Part shown: in pieces, positions 1 to 62,868 of the stretch
Position numbering within the stretch: position 1 is the first letter of the stretch
How the letters are laid out: the number at the start of each line of letters is the position of its first letter
Assembly (NCBI GenBank): GCA_911728455.2
Contig: OU452233.1
Span: 6,926,505-6,990,504, forward strand
From: Marthasterias glacialis
Lineage: Eukaryota; Echinodermata; Asteroidea; Forcipulatida; Asteriidae
Length of the DNA: 64,000 nucleotides
Direction: 5' to 3'
Position numbers and translations under genes: made by a program
Notes under the pieces: model-generated
Databases searched by the model: none
What the model was told of the DNA's origin: nothing
Seen by the model: the letters and a program-made list of their open reading frames with translations, nothing else

Positions 1-310
1 TCTTACCTCCATATAGCTGAAATACAGAGAATAAACAATGGTGGAAGCCTCTCAATGCCTCGTGATCCTCTTCTTGGAACGAATAGACAAAGGTCTGGAA
101 TCGGGGATTACACAATAACCCTTGCATAATGGGTGAAATTCTGTGAAATGTTCAGCACCGTCTGTTCTCTTTGTGTGGTTGAAACGAAGTGCTGTACGGT
201 TAGTGCATACATGACCTTTGTACCGGTATTTCGGTTTTACAAAATGGTGTGTTTGCGTGGACAATATTTGCTTGTATACACGTCATCCGGCATCTACTGG
301 TCAAGACATC
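1..310. repeat. Dispersed repeat with conserved GGAGGTAAG end
   Basis: Bases 136 to 1 on the minus strand match plus-strand copies at 39826-39960 and 48088-48180: a block reading TTCCAAGAAGAGGAT, GAGAGGCTTCCACCATTGTT and TGGAGGTAAG. Bases 225-300 on the plus strand resemble 11470-11590 (CCGGTATTTCGGTTTTAC). So two parts of one repeat family lie side by side here in opposite orientation. Confidence 0.6.
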
Positions 311-669
311 ACATCACATTGATATCACGGCGGATTTTTCGGTTGTGTTCACTTTCAATGCCGTTGCGCTACATGCAAGAACTGGCTAATTTTGGCCTGG
401 GAGTCGATCTTGCTGTACACTTTCTGAAATGTAAACTTGCCAACATTTTTCAGAACAAGTCTCTATTTTTGGTTTCAAAATCATTTGTTGTCCTACTAGT
501 CGCGCCCACTGTAAGAACTGCCCATCATCCTTGCTTATGTGGGTTGGTTCTTTAAAAAATCTGAAAAAGCAATTCCAACAGTAATTGTTAAGTTGATTAA
601 TAGATTGGGCCGTTTATTTATCATTTCCTTTAAAAGGAAATTTGCTTTAATTATAAATTTTCTGTTTTT

Positions 670-873
670 GATGTTATTATTTGTGTTTTTTACCCATACA
701 CCGATGTGTGTTAAGCACTGTATACTCGGTACTTTCCTGAGTCCTGTGGGGAAAAATAGCCAACAAGTATATTACTCAGGTGGGATTCGAACCCATGACC
801 TTTGTCATTCTAGAGCAGGTGTCATACCACTAGACCACTGAGCTTGCCCGGTAGCTAGAGGCAGCTCGAATCC
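670..873 (-). mobile_element. SINE-1 copy (tRNA-derived SINE)
   Basis: Read on the minus strand it has a pol III A box (TGGTCTAGTGGTATGACA) and B box (GGTCATGGGTTCGAATCCC) at tRNA spacing. It then has a body with CACAGGACTC, GTATACAGTGCTTAACACAC and a GGTGTATGGGTAAAA end. The same layout recurs at 874, 12310, 35803, 37328, 39462, 44773 and 57461, which defines a family. The source tRNA is uncertain. Confidence 0.85.
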
Positions 874-1042
874 TATAAATATGGTATGACATTGCTCTTG
901 AATGGCAAAGATGGTAGTTCGAATCCCACCCAAGTAATATGCCTGTGGATGTTTTTTTTTCCCACAGGACTTAGGACACAGGTGTAAGGGTAAAACACAA
1001 ATAATGATCTTTATCCCTGATGCAAATTTAACATCCATTATA
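874..1042 (+). mobile_element. SINE-1 copy, 5'-truncated, head to head with the previous copy
   Basis: Begins within the A box (TATGGTATGACATTGCTC), keeps the B box TAGTTCGAATCCCACC, and ends with the CTTTATCCCTGATGCAAATT tail. It abuts the minus-strand copy at 670-873, so the two form an inverted pair. Confidence 0.8.
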
Positions 1043-2027
1043 TTTGTATCTTGGCAATTGACATAATTTCGTCGGTCGCACCATGAATCATTGTGTCATT
1101 CAAAATTCAAAATTTTGGCGAATCAGATTTTTTACAAGTGATTGATATACTCATTTTTGTTAACATTTTCAGCAGTTTGCAGAACCTAACATGTACTAGT
1201 TTCAAAATTACACTACCCGTAATGACATAAGAATGACATATCACCAGATTTGCCATTTTGCTCACATCACATTACGCCACTTTATCCATTAAAATACAAA
1301 GCACTGGCAAGGTGCCAAAGACGCAGAGTTAACCTCTGCTGTTTGACGAAATGATGTCTTACATCCATTGACCCATGAGTTTTCACGAATCGACGTATCT
1401 CAACATGCATTGGTTTGTGCACAGCGCTCTATGTTCACTTCTCATTTTTTTCCGTTTTCACAAAGTGATGTATGTATTTAGGAATTAATAACTCATCAAA
1501 ACAGTTACATGATTTAAAACACTTTGACAATTCTGTATGAATAAAGAAGTCAGCTTTAAAAATAAATAATAATAAACATGATTTGTTCTGAACACGATAC
1601 GACTGTTCTTGGTGCAAGTGACGATTTAAACAGTTGAATGATAATTGTTGATCATTTTGTACCTTGTTTAAAATATATAATAAAAGTTAATAAATATTTC
1701 TCTGCAACAATTTGAATTGAATGCCAAAAGTTTTACTTGTATTACCATTCGACTGTCCGACCAGTATCTTCCACATGGCTCTGAATGCTTTATAAACTAT
1801 GTCAGTCTGCAATATTAGTATTTTTTTTAATGCAATTTGCCTGTCACAGGGCCCAAAGGCCACTCGAGGTGTAGGCTACTTTTTGAAGGGATAGAAACCT
1901 GACCCAATGCACAGAAACAAGACATGGCGAGATATAAACACAAGTCTCTTCACAGCACAGCTAAGAACAGGGAGGCGTAAATGAATCCGTTGCGAGACAA
2001 ACATAACTGCCCCTTTCCCCTATTTGA

Positions 2028-2122
2028 AGCAATCGTAGTTAAGTTTCTTGCTCAAGGACACAAGTGTTATGACTGGGATTCAAACCCACATCAAAACGAC
2101 TTAGCCCGGCCGCTACATGCTA
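2028..2122 (-). mobile_element. SINE-2 fragment
   Basis: Degenerate B-box region (GACTGGGATTCAAACCCACA in reverse) with the AAGTTTCTTGCTCAAGGACA body start. Confidence 0.6.
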
Positions 2123-2605
2123 TTATAAGATGTTGCGAAATCATCTACACAGTACGCAGTCAACTCTCCTACTGTCATGTCTAACCATTCAATACCATCC
2201 ACTATGCTTTTGAATGATAAAGGATATGCCAGTCTGCAATATGTTATCGTCGCGTGTGGTATCTCGATTTGCAACAATGTCGTATCTTGCACGAAAATGC
2301 TCCATGCAAAAATGTTGTGCACGTATCTGAGCGCCTTTGTGTGTACATCTGGGTTGTTTTAAGTGAGATACGACGGTTTGAAACTTTGAAGCTCTCATGT
2401 AACACAAGTGCCATATTAGGAAATTTTTGCACTTACACAACAGTATCATGTGATGAATGCATCTATCTGCACATTGCACCCATGTGCACATCCAGTGCTG
2501 TGCATAGTTGTGCCACCATACACACAAACCTTGCAGTTGGACGGTTTCAAATGGTTGGTCAACTTGCTGGAAAAAGTTAAAGAGTAAAAGACTGGTTCAT
2601 ACTTA

Positions 2606-2769
2606 GGGAATAACAGTGCGAGGACCCGGTCTTCACTGCTTGGTAATGACCGGGGTGGTGGCTGGCCGCTGTTAACGACCAAGCCGGAGGCGCGGTCGTT
2701 AACAGCGGCCAGCCACCACCCAAGGTCATTACCAAGCAGTGAAGACCGGGTCCTCGCACTGTTATTCCC
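2606..2769. repeat. Near-perfect hairpin, 75-bp arms
   Basis: Left arm 2606-2680 and right arm 2694-2769 are reverse complements except for a small mismatch/indel cluster near the GACCGGGG position. The loop is 13 nt (2681-2693). It is far more GC-rich than its surroundings and is continued on the right by sequence to about 2945 that is shared with 14544-14880. Confidence 0.95.
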
Positions 2770-2950
2770 ATTAATAAATACCTTTTTAACGAAATAAACG
2801 GCTAAAATCGTCCATTTTGTAACTTTTCTTTCTCGGCGATACTTTCTTGTTTTGTTAGCCGGTCTTTATATCGCCGTTAATACACCCCCACGTGATCACG
2901 TTTTGACCAATCAGAATCCACAAACTGTCCTAGGTATTTATTAATTTACA
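2770..2950. mobile_element. MITE-like segment attached to the hairpin
   Basis: Bounded by CATTAATAAATACC and GGTATTTATTAAT in inverse orientation, with internal TCCATTTTGTAAC and a GACCAATCAGAATCCACAAAC stretch. The 14544-14880 segment has the same ends and the same GACCAATCAGAAT motif, so hairpin plus segment is probably one element family. Confidence 0.65.
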
Positions 2951-4005
2951 TTAAAGGAGTCGTACTGCAAATACATGTTTCCTAAAACTGGCTTTTCAAG
3001 CTTTCACATTAAGTATGAACTGCAACTTAAACTGTTGCATGATATGCCTGGTTGGCATGGGTGGCTGGTTTGTAAAGTGCTCGCCTCTCACCACTGTGGC
3101 CCTGGTTGGATTCCTGGGTAGGGCTGTGAGTTGAGTTGTGCATTAGTTCCGTTGGTTCTTCTGCCATGAAGGTTTTTCTCTGGGCCTTCCAGTTTTCCTT
3201 CCAATGGAAAAATCAAAGTATTTTGATCTCTTTTATTTCTGTGGTCATATATGGGTTGATATGGCTGGCTGCCAAAGGTGCCAATGCAAGCCTGCAACTC
3301 AAACAAGTCAACTCAAAGCGGTGTCATTTTCAAAATTCAGCTTCTCAGCTGCGAGCAAGGATGATTAGCCTCCCAAATTGCCTCCCAAATCAAAAAACTT
3401 ACTGTTTTGAGGTGTTCTTCTTTGAGCAGTGATCCACTGGATGTCAGTTGAAACACCCGAGGACCAGTGGTGGACACAGAATGGGGGAGGGGGCTCGAGC
3501 CCTCCCCCGGAACCCTTGAAAAGAGGTCAAAGAAAATTAACTACGAATATCATTGAGCTCTGTAAAAAATTCACAAGCAACAATTATCCAATCTGTCTGT
3601 GAACTTTTATAACCCAATCATAATAAATGAAAGAAAACACGCATGCAATTGGAATGTCAAGTATTTCTTGTTAACGAGTGTTGCACTTAGTGCATGCTCA
3701 TGAAGACATGGAGATGTCGTTACGCCACTGCTGAGGCCCAGCACAGTTTTACTTTTGAGTGGACCTGCTGGCTGGCTCATTGTTTCCCCACAGCTTTATG
3801 TTAGCCACTGTCTGCACATGTTCGTGTGGCTTCAAAAAGACCCATGTACTGATGACGTCGGGCTGTTTACATGTGCGCTTTCTTATGGTGGGGACCAGGG
3901 AATGAGGGGAGCTACGAATTTGAAGCTCCCATAGGAAAACACATGTAAACAAAGCGCTATGTCATCTGTACAGGGGTGTGTGTATTCAAGTCAAGCATAA
4001 CCCTA

Positions 4006-4145
4006 GCGTGTCATGGCTGAGTGATTTTATAGTGCATCAAACTCAAGTTCTGGTGGCTAAGTCACTGGAGTGTGAGTTCGAGTATCGGTCATGACACTTG
4101 TGTCCTTGAGCAAGACACTTCACTATAATTGCTTCACAGTGCATT
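4006..4145 (+). mobile_element. SINE-2 fragment
   Basis: GCGTGTCATGGCTGAGTG head, CTCAAGTTCTGGTGGC anticodon arm, GAGTTCGAGTATCGG B box and CTTGAGCAAGACACTTCACT body start. It is truncated after about 140 bp. Confidence 0.75.
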
Positions 4146-5900
4146 ATATCCTTATTCATATGATGGCTGAACTGTATAAGGAAAAAGAAGACAACGACGA
4201 TGCAGACGAAGAAGAAGAAAAAGACGACGATTTGAAGCACTGAAAAACTCGACAGACAAGTGAAATGACAAGCAAATTTCATAGATGAGAGTTAATGCTG
4301 AGGAAAGAATCTGAAAGTCTAATCCAGATCTTAAAGAGGTAAATCGAAACGACTGCATTTCCACTCAAGTTCTGATAACCCATGGAGTTATAGATTCTAA
4401 GGAACTTTTGGAAACGGTATCCTCAGCGCTGGAGAAGTAGATCAAAGAGATTGATTTGTTAATATCTGTGGAGAAAATTATTGATATTTTTTGTCTCCAG
4501 GCAGACAGGAAAAGAAGTCTCAAATTTCACATCCCTGAAAATTGTTCCACGGCCTGTCACTGAAAATTCAGGGACAAACCCTGCTTCTAACTCCTCCATT
4601 CAAGTCAAGTATTAGGAGAACACAATCAAGAAATCAATCAGAAAATACAGCTTAGTTTCTCATATGTTAACAACTTTTATTAGACTGTCTTTGCAGAGCA
4701 GTTTTTGTACACCTTTACAGTGCCAAATTCCCTGATAAGTGACACAGCAGTACTCATAGCTGATATATCATCACAATAAATTCCAAAGATGTCCGCTTTG
4801 TGCACATTGTAAAGCTAAGTATTTTGTAAACTTGGCCAGGTGAACACAGCGGATTTGAGGGCGGTACAACAAATCTAAAAACAATATAAGCCACACATTT
4901 CTTTCTGCTTGCAACACATCACACACTCATATTTACACAGTAGAAAAATAACACATCCACCAATAAATGTACAACAATAATACTGGAGTGTTCTTAAATT
5001 ACGCATGTGTGTATGTTGGATGAGCAAGCAACCAACCACCAATCACCCCCCTCCCCCAAGTTCGTTTTTAGTGTAAATAATTAAAAAAATTAAAAATTAA
5101 AAAAAATTCCCTACATTTTGTTTAAATTTACACAAATATCCCCAAGTTCATAGCAAAGTTTGAGCTACTACATGTAAATTAGTGGTGTCCCACAGGGCTC
5201 TACTTTTGGCCACATTTAGTCTAGTAATTCCTCCTCCAGCAAGGTTCTCGTGAGCATGATACACTGGGTGGCTTCCACTGGACGGTAAAAATAAATGGAG
5301 GTCAATTCTTTTCTGTGAAGACAAATCCAAAAGTCGACCAAGTACAAGTCACAGAACTCACAATACAACAAATTTAAATTTACTTAATAGTACTTATCCT
5401 ATAAAGCACTGAAACTCAGAAAGCAAATGGACAAAATAAATTTCAGCAAATCTCGTCAAGTTTCATCCAAAACCTAATGCATAGCAGCAACCAAACAACA
5501 CATTCATAAGAATCAGGTATGAGATTGGAACCAGACTACCTGAACTGTATACCAGACTCTCTGTTGATAAGAACAAGGCAACCCGTGTCCTTCATAGAAA
5601 AGAAAACACACAAGCAGGCACGTAAGAAGACTGGTGCCAGACAAGCAGTTTGGCAGACAGACTCTGAAACACTTGGCGTCCGCACAAAATTACAGTTGGT
5701 CTAGCTACCGGACCCTAACAATCATCATTATCAAGGCGCTGGACCAAAAAGTTGCCCCATGTTTTGATATGTTGATACATCTTTTCATTAACAAAATTAC
5801 AAGGCCATTTGAACTATTTTTAAGGCTTTTCTGTAAGGCTCCGTAAATATTATATACTCTTTACAAAATTGTGTGAGCAATGGCAAAATCATTTCGACCC

Positions 5901-6156
5901 ATAGAGTTATAAAAAGAACTAGAGGGAGCACTCGCTATGTCATGCACGGAACTCCGCCGACCCACCATGGGCGAAAATCCCTATGGGTCAATTGCATACG
6001 AATGTCCACTTAGAAAATGTTTGCTGTGTAAACTGATGAGTGACCAGTGTAATATGATTGGTCCGCACCATTTTCTCAATGGTCAAAAAATACTTCTTGT
6101 CTGGCTGTGTCACATGGTTTTGTACGCCCTCTAGTTCTTTTATATAACTCTTAATG
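5901..6156. mobile_element. MITE with 9-bp target duplication (Mutator-like)
   Basis: Terminal inverted repeats GAGTTATAAAAAGAACTAGA and TCTAGTTCTTTTATATAACT pair over about 24 bp. The element is flanked by identical 9-bp copies of TTTCGACCC at 5892-5900 and 6157-6165. A 9-bp duplication is typical of Mutator-like transposons. It has no coding capacity. Confidence 0.8.
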
Positions 6157-6383
6157 TTTCGACCCCATTTTGGGGGGAAAAAAGGTATGTCATTCCCTCC
6201 ACTCAAACCAAGTTATGCCATTCACTGACAACCATTTTTTTTTTTAAAGCATTGTTGATTAATGCAAGCATGGACCCAGTTACAAAGAACTCTAAAACAA
6301 CTTCAAAATAAAACTTCATCAAGGTGTGGCCATCTCAGAGCTAAATATCCTGACTAGAGCACTAGCTCTTGATTCTTCATGCC

Positions 6384-6652
6384 TCCTGGGGTGGATTTCA
6401 CAAAACTAATCCTAACTTAGGACTAGTTCTAACTTATGACCTGGGGTGGATTTCACAAAAGTAGTCCTAACTTAGGACAAGTCCTAACTTAAGACTAGTC
6501 CCATGAGTTAGGACTAGTTACTCTTCCTAACTCAAGATAAGACTAGTCCTAGCGCTTTGTGAAATCCACCCCTGTCCTATTAAGTTAGGACTAGTTACTC
6601 ATCCTAACTCGAGATAAGATTAGTCCTTGTGCTTTGTGAAATCCACACCTGG
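6384..6652. mobile_element. MITE inserted into another copy of the same MITE
   Basis: An inner complete element (6441-6574, CTGGGGTGGATTTCAC to GTGAAATCCACCCCTG) splits an outer copy whose left end is 6384-6440 and right end 6575-6652 (GTGAAATCCACACCTGG). The interior is made of repeated CTAACTTAGGACTAGTCC motifs that are themselves partly palindromic. Other copies are at 40979-41361 and 59895-60038. Confidence 0.8.
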
Positions 6653-7239
6653 TCGCATACATGTTTGAGGCTCGTGCATGACAGAAGAACAAGCTTATTT
6701 TTTTTCAGAAAAAAGTGCATTTCTGTTGAAATTGACACTTGTGCGTATGCCGGTTTACGTTCTTTATGAAAGCAATCTACCATTTGTCAGAAACGACACT
6801 CGAATTGTTTGAACAAGTACTTACATACATTTGGTTTATACAGACAAATAAACAACAGAATTTATGATTTCCTTTTCTTTTTTCTCATGTTTTTTTTTTC
6901 TTTACAAAATACTGTACTTTTTAAAAAATATTCACAAACATCTTTGATACAAATATATGTTCATCTGTTAGACAATTAAATAGGACATAAAATAAAAAGA
7001 CATTTGGTAAGGAAGAATCAGTTTGCCAAAACCCTGCGCGTCGTAAAACTCCAATGGATGTTTTTAAAGTTTTTTTAAAAAAATCATAGTGAAGTTTATT
7101 TTCTGCAATATGAGGCTGCCTGCAAGCGACTATGGCTACAGCTGTGGCTGTTGTCAGCAGCGACAACATTGAACAACAGGCCTTTTCAACAAATCTAGCC
7201 ATAGCCAATGACAAAGCCCTTATTTGGTAACCAGCCGAG

Positions 7240-7502
7240 AATAGACCGATCCATTAAGCCCCGCCCCCATACATGCTGACCAATCACAGCCTTGGGTATG
7301 CCACCGAATTTCCAACAAAAAGTCCGACACGATAAAAATCCTATTGGAAATTGTAAACATGCGCCCGTGTACTTATAACATGTACGTTCATGTCGTGCAG
7401 TGTGGCATTGTCGTACAGTGTTGCCCACGTGTACAGTGGTGATTTAGCCAATGCTGTGATTGGTCAATATCTTTTGGGCCGGGCTTAATGGATCGGTCCA
7501 TT
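7240..7502. mobile_element. GACCGATCCATTAAGC-type MITE, complete
   Basis: Ends AATAGACCGATCCATTAAGC and GCTTAATGGATCGGTCCATT are inverse repeats, with a second inner symmetry around CAATCACAGC / GCTGTGATTGG. Further copies are at 22536, 30386 and 38503. No ORF of note is present. Confidence 0.85.
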
Positions 7503-7720
7503 AAACAAATATACAAATATTGGATGCATATGAGTGCACTGGCGCACAATATAATCACAAGGTGAAATCTGAGCTATTCCATTTTACAAGGCGAGTGATG
7601 ACATTTTGCGACAATGCACGAAGAAATGCATTCAATATTTGTTTTTATATAACTCACACATAGATCCTTGTCATTTGAAATTTATTAACCATAACCACAA
7701 AATAGACAAGGTTCCTCGTC

Positions 7721-7868
7721 CAATGGGAGACTTTGGAACACTAGGTGGCAGCAGCAATTTCCATTGTTTGCGTACTTCTGAGCAATGCGCAAATGTTTGA
7801 AAACAATGGATTTATCTGGTAAGTCTGCTACCACCTACACTGTAGTGTCCTCAAAAGTCTCCCATTCT
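7721..7868. mobile_element. Short MITE with 34-43 bp imperfect inverted repeats
   Basis: CAATGGGAGACTTTGGAACA then CTAGGTGGCAGCAG at the left is mirrored by CTGCTACCACCTACACTG and CTCAAAAGTCTCCCATTCTG at the right. It is a single copy in the window. Confidence 0.7.
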
Positions 7869-8761
7869 GAAAAACCTCTAAACAAAGTGGACAACTCCAA
7901 GAAGACACCTGAACAAGACCTTGCCTCGTTTTGATGAATGGGCAGGGAACAATTATTTTGGGAATGATGCTGCAAAGCATCCAACAATTATCCATTATGG
8001 ATGTCCAATAATTATCCATATTGGACGGGCGCGCCCATCCAACATCGCAACAAAATAATGCATGATAGATGATACGTGTTCCACTAACAAATGACAAGAA
8101 TCTGTGTGTGTGGTATATAATACTTGTGATTGGCTACCAGCACCTATTTTGTACCGAGCAGATTAACTTGGTAAGCGATTGCATTCTGCTTAGCAGCTCT
8201 ATGAAATTGAGCCCAGGGGCTTCAAACACAGACAGGTTCTGTTTAGTCCATTTGGAGTTGCTAACAAGCATGAGGTAGCTATTACATATAGGCCATGATA
8301 CACAGGGGGGTTACGGTTACCATCCACTAGGGTCAAAGTTCAAAGTTGATCAATCTCAAATGTGGGTATCTGATGATTTTCTTCTCTCTTGTGTCACTGG
8401 AAGTATGTAGTGCATATCTCTCCGCTGGGGGTAGATGGAGTAACTGGTGATTAAGGAAAACCGTTCAAGGAAACCACACCTACAAATCCATGCACAGACT
8501 GATCTCCCTGGCAACCGTCGCTCGGCGCTTGGCCCAAATTCTTTCAAATACACTGACGGCATGTTGGAGTTATCAGCACTGTCACACCCCTAGTTTCATA
8601 CTGGGCTGGTTCATTATCCAATGAAATTTAGTTTTTTTGAGCATGCTTAGACTATAACAACCCTCAAGAGGAATTGAATAAAAAAAAATATAAAAAAAAA
8701 AAAATGGTGGGACACACCATGGAAGTCTGAAAGATTGTCTCTTAATTCTTCAAGCCATTCG

Positions 8762-60549
<51,788 letters not shown>

Positions 60550-62766
60550 CTTCAATCATTCAAAAAAAAAACCTCACTGAAATAGTTTACTGGGTTGTCA
60601 GAGCAACCGATCTTTCATCTGGCTGGTGCAATATCCCCACAAAACGCTCAAGGCAAAAAGAGGCGAAAGATACTGTTTATCCGGGAATGAAACAAAAACA
60701 TCCACTCAGCGGTGAAGTTTCGGTGGCAATTTACGGTTGCAAGGAAAGCTGTTCGTGGCCGTTCGATGTCTCTCGAGCACGGGACATTTTTGAAGTTGCA
60801 GAGGTAAGTGTATTCAACTTCCCGGTTCTTTCCTAAATCTAAATCCAATCTGAACAATATCGCGGCAGAAGTTGATACTTGTTTCTCAGATGACGTGGTT
60901 GCATTACTTTATGACATTATTGGAGAAGATCTCTTCGCAAATCAATACGAAATCGCAGACGACATCTGCGAGGTGACACCGCTTCTCTCGACTCGCGGCC
61001 AGCGGGTAATCCAGGGCAAAAAAACATGCAAGATGTTGTTGCATTCAACACGTTAATTCTCAGCTGATCGATCGTCAATGCATTATGCGTGTGTGCGTGT
61101 GATGGTGGCGACGAAAAATAAACTTTACCCAGTCAACTGAGTAAACTACTTCCAAGTAGAAATAAAGTTAAAACACAGATTGCTTTTTAAAGACTTCGCT
61201 CCCCTTTAAAACTAACACTCCTAACTGCAGTTTTTAAATTATTTTATATTTTGGATGGTTGCTCAACTTTTTGAGATATTTAATAATGTAATCAACAACC
61301 AACTATTTCATACCATGGAGGTTTGATGGTTAGACTAGTTTAAAAGCGCACACTATTAAGTTGGCACTGAGTTTTTGTCTTTGTCGAGCTATAGCGCCCT
61401 CTCGCGTTTTTTCGAATTATCATCTTAGTGAGCTATTTTGAAACTTCCGACGGTGTGAAACTAAATAAGTCAAACTTGAACATTATGATTTAAGTAAAAA
61501 GTAAGTATAAAATATTCTTTTTATTAGCCGCCCCTTATTTTATCGAGTGATTGTGAGCTTACAAATTATTCTTGATTTTGGACAAGAGTGAAATTTACTT
61601 CCATCTTCTCATCACGTTCATCGTGCTGTCAGGCGCCGCCGAGCGCGCGGCGCGCGTTGCAAAAAAGACTACTTCTTGTGCTTCTAGGGGCGCTTTCCCG
61701 AACGCTCTTTGTGTTGGCAGGGATGACCACGACTTTGTGTTGAATGCCTTTTCTTCTTGAACTGGCTGTCTGTAGTACACATGGCCCTATAAAGCCTACA
61801 CAGTGTTTCGGTGTGCGCAGTACAGAAGAGTGGACCATAGAGCAAGGTCCTTGCTCTGGTGGACAGAACTGTATATTTTGCATTATTTTGACTCAGTGTC
61901 CATTGGTTACCCCAGAGTATTTGGTATCTTCGTCCAAACGCCATGTAGGCCTAGCCTTGTTGGCCATCCTCGCTCGGCGTCAATACGTCTTCTAGCATGT
62001 CTAACGGTCATCCACAAGTTTTTTGATTAAACACACCCTACAACCAGCCTGTACAACTAAAAGATCTCATCACAACCGAACAGATTATTTATCTACGGGT
62101 AGGCTTAAGCCTATCATTTCCTCCATGCAGGTCAGACCTACATTCGCCTACGCAATCATTAACGCTCACGTATTTGGTACAACCGGCATATAATAAGTAA
62201 TTTCTATGAAAGTTAATCATAAGTTGTTGGAGGGATCTTCAATTTTAAAATGCCATTATCTCAACTTCAGTGGAGAGGGAGGAGCTGAGAAGCAAGGGGG
62301 GGGGAGCCCCCTCAAAACCCCGCCCCCTCTTTACCTAATGAGATCGGGGGGAAATGCACAAATGAATGGTTTCCATATAGAAAAGCCCCCAAATTATGTC
62401 TCCCCTACCACCACACAATAATGAAAATGTCTGTTAACGCCATCTGCTCAACTTTCAGACGGACTCTATACTCAGATTGTAGGCCTATACTGTAATGTTT
62501 TGAAGTTTTATGATCGTTCAAGTTTCACATTGAAAAAAAATATAAAAACGAAGCATTATTGTCTTTCGTCATGTTCATGCCGCTCTGTATGTATACAGTA
62601 CAATACTGTTTCAATTTTGTCAAAGTTTTGGTCAAAATAAGCACTGAAGTGTAAACCATGCATATCAACATTTGAAGAAGCGCGCGTTGTTAGAAAAATC
62701 AACAAGTAGAGATTGTTATTATTAATTGTTAAGATTGGTGGCGCTATAACGAAAGCAGAATCTAAC
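60550..62766. other. Divergent intergenic region between PRKX and HMGCL
   Basis: About 2.2 kb between the two start codons, holding the 5' UTR and promoter of each gene. A locally GC- and CpG-rich stretch lies at about 61630-61660. I see no clear SINE here and no TATA box I would defend. The region has fewer recognisable repeats than the introns. One open frame at 60808-61056 on the plus strand is discussed under findings. Confidence 0.6.
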
Positions 62767-62775
62767 ATGGCGGCC
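62764..62775 (+). promoter_or_regulatory. YY1-like motif overlapping the HMGCL start codon
   Basis: AACATGGCGGCC fits the YY1 consensus AANATGGCGGC. In vertebrates such sites often overlap the start codons of nuclear genes for mitochondrial proteins. The match is direct; its use here is inferred. Confidence 0.4.
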
Positions 62776-62868
62776 TCCATAACGAGGGTGTCAAAAATTG
62801 GCACCTATTGGAAACTATTGCAACTCAATCCTTGCCGCGTTGTGCATAGAAACAGTGCCAAGATAAGT
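62767..62868 (+). CDS. HMGCL: HMGCL coding exon 1 (mitochondrial targeting presequence)
   Basis: Encodes 34 residues beginning MAASITRVSKIGTYWK, with four Arg/Lys in the first 16 positions, further Arg at 24 and 28, and no Asp or Glu. The ATG has an ideal context (AAC before, G after) and is the first ATG in the open frame. The donor is GTAAGT at 62869. Presequences are poorly conserved, so this exon rests on position, phase, splice site and composition rather than on similarity. Confidence 0.82.

Larger units (their letters stand above)
4676..8761 (-). other. 3' flank / probable 3' UTR region of PRKX
   Basis: Sequence downstream of the PRKX stop. Candidate minus-strand AATAAA signals are at 7686-7681, 7100-7095 and 4681-4676. 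The last lies next to a stretch (4660-5480) free of recognised repeats, as in a long 3' UTR. The interval also holds MITEs at 5901, 6384, 7240 and 7721. Which signal is used cannot be told from sequence. Confidence 0.35.

Noticed and set aside
133-555. 140-codon plus-strand open frame
   Set aside because: It runs through a dispersed repeat, is rich in Cys/Phe/Val without domain pattern, and shows no splice or promoter context.
780-860. Possible genuine tRNA genes at the A/B-box pairs
   Set aside because: All such sequences carry long shared SINE bodies and mismatched or decayed cloverleaf arms, so they are SINE heads rather than functional tRNA genes.
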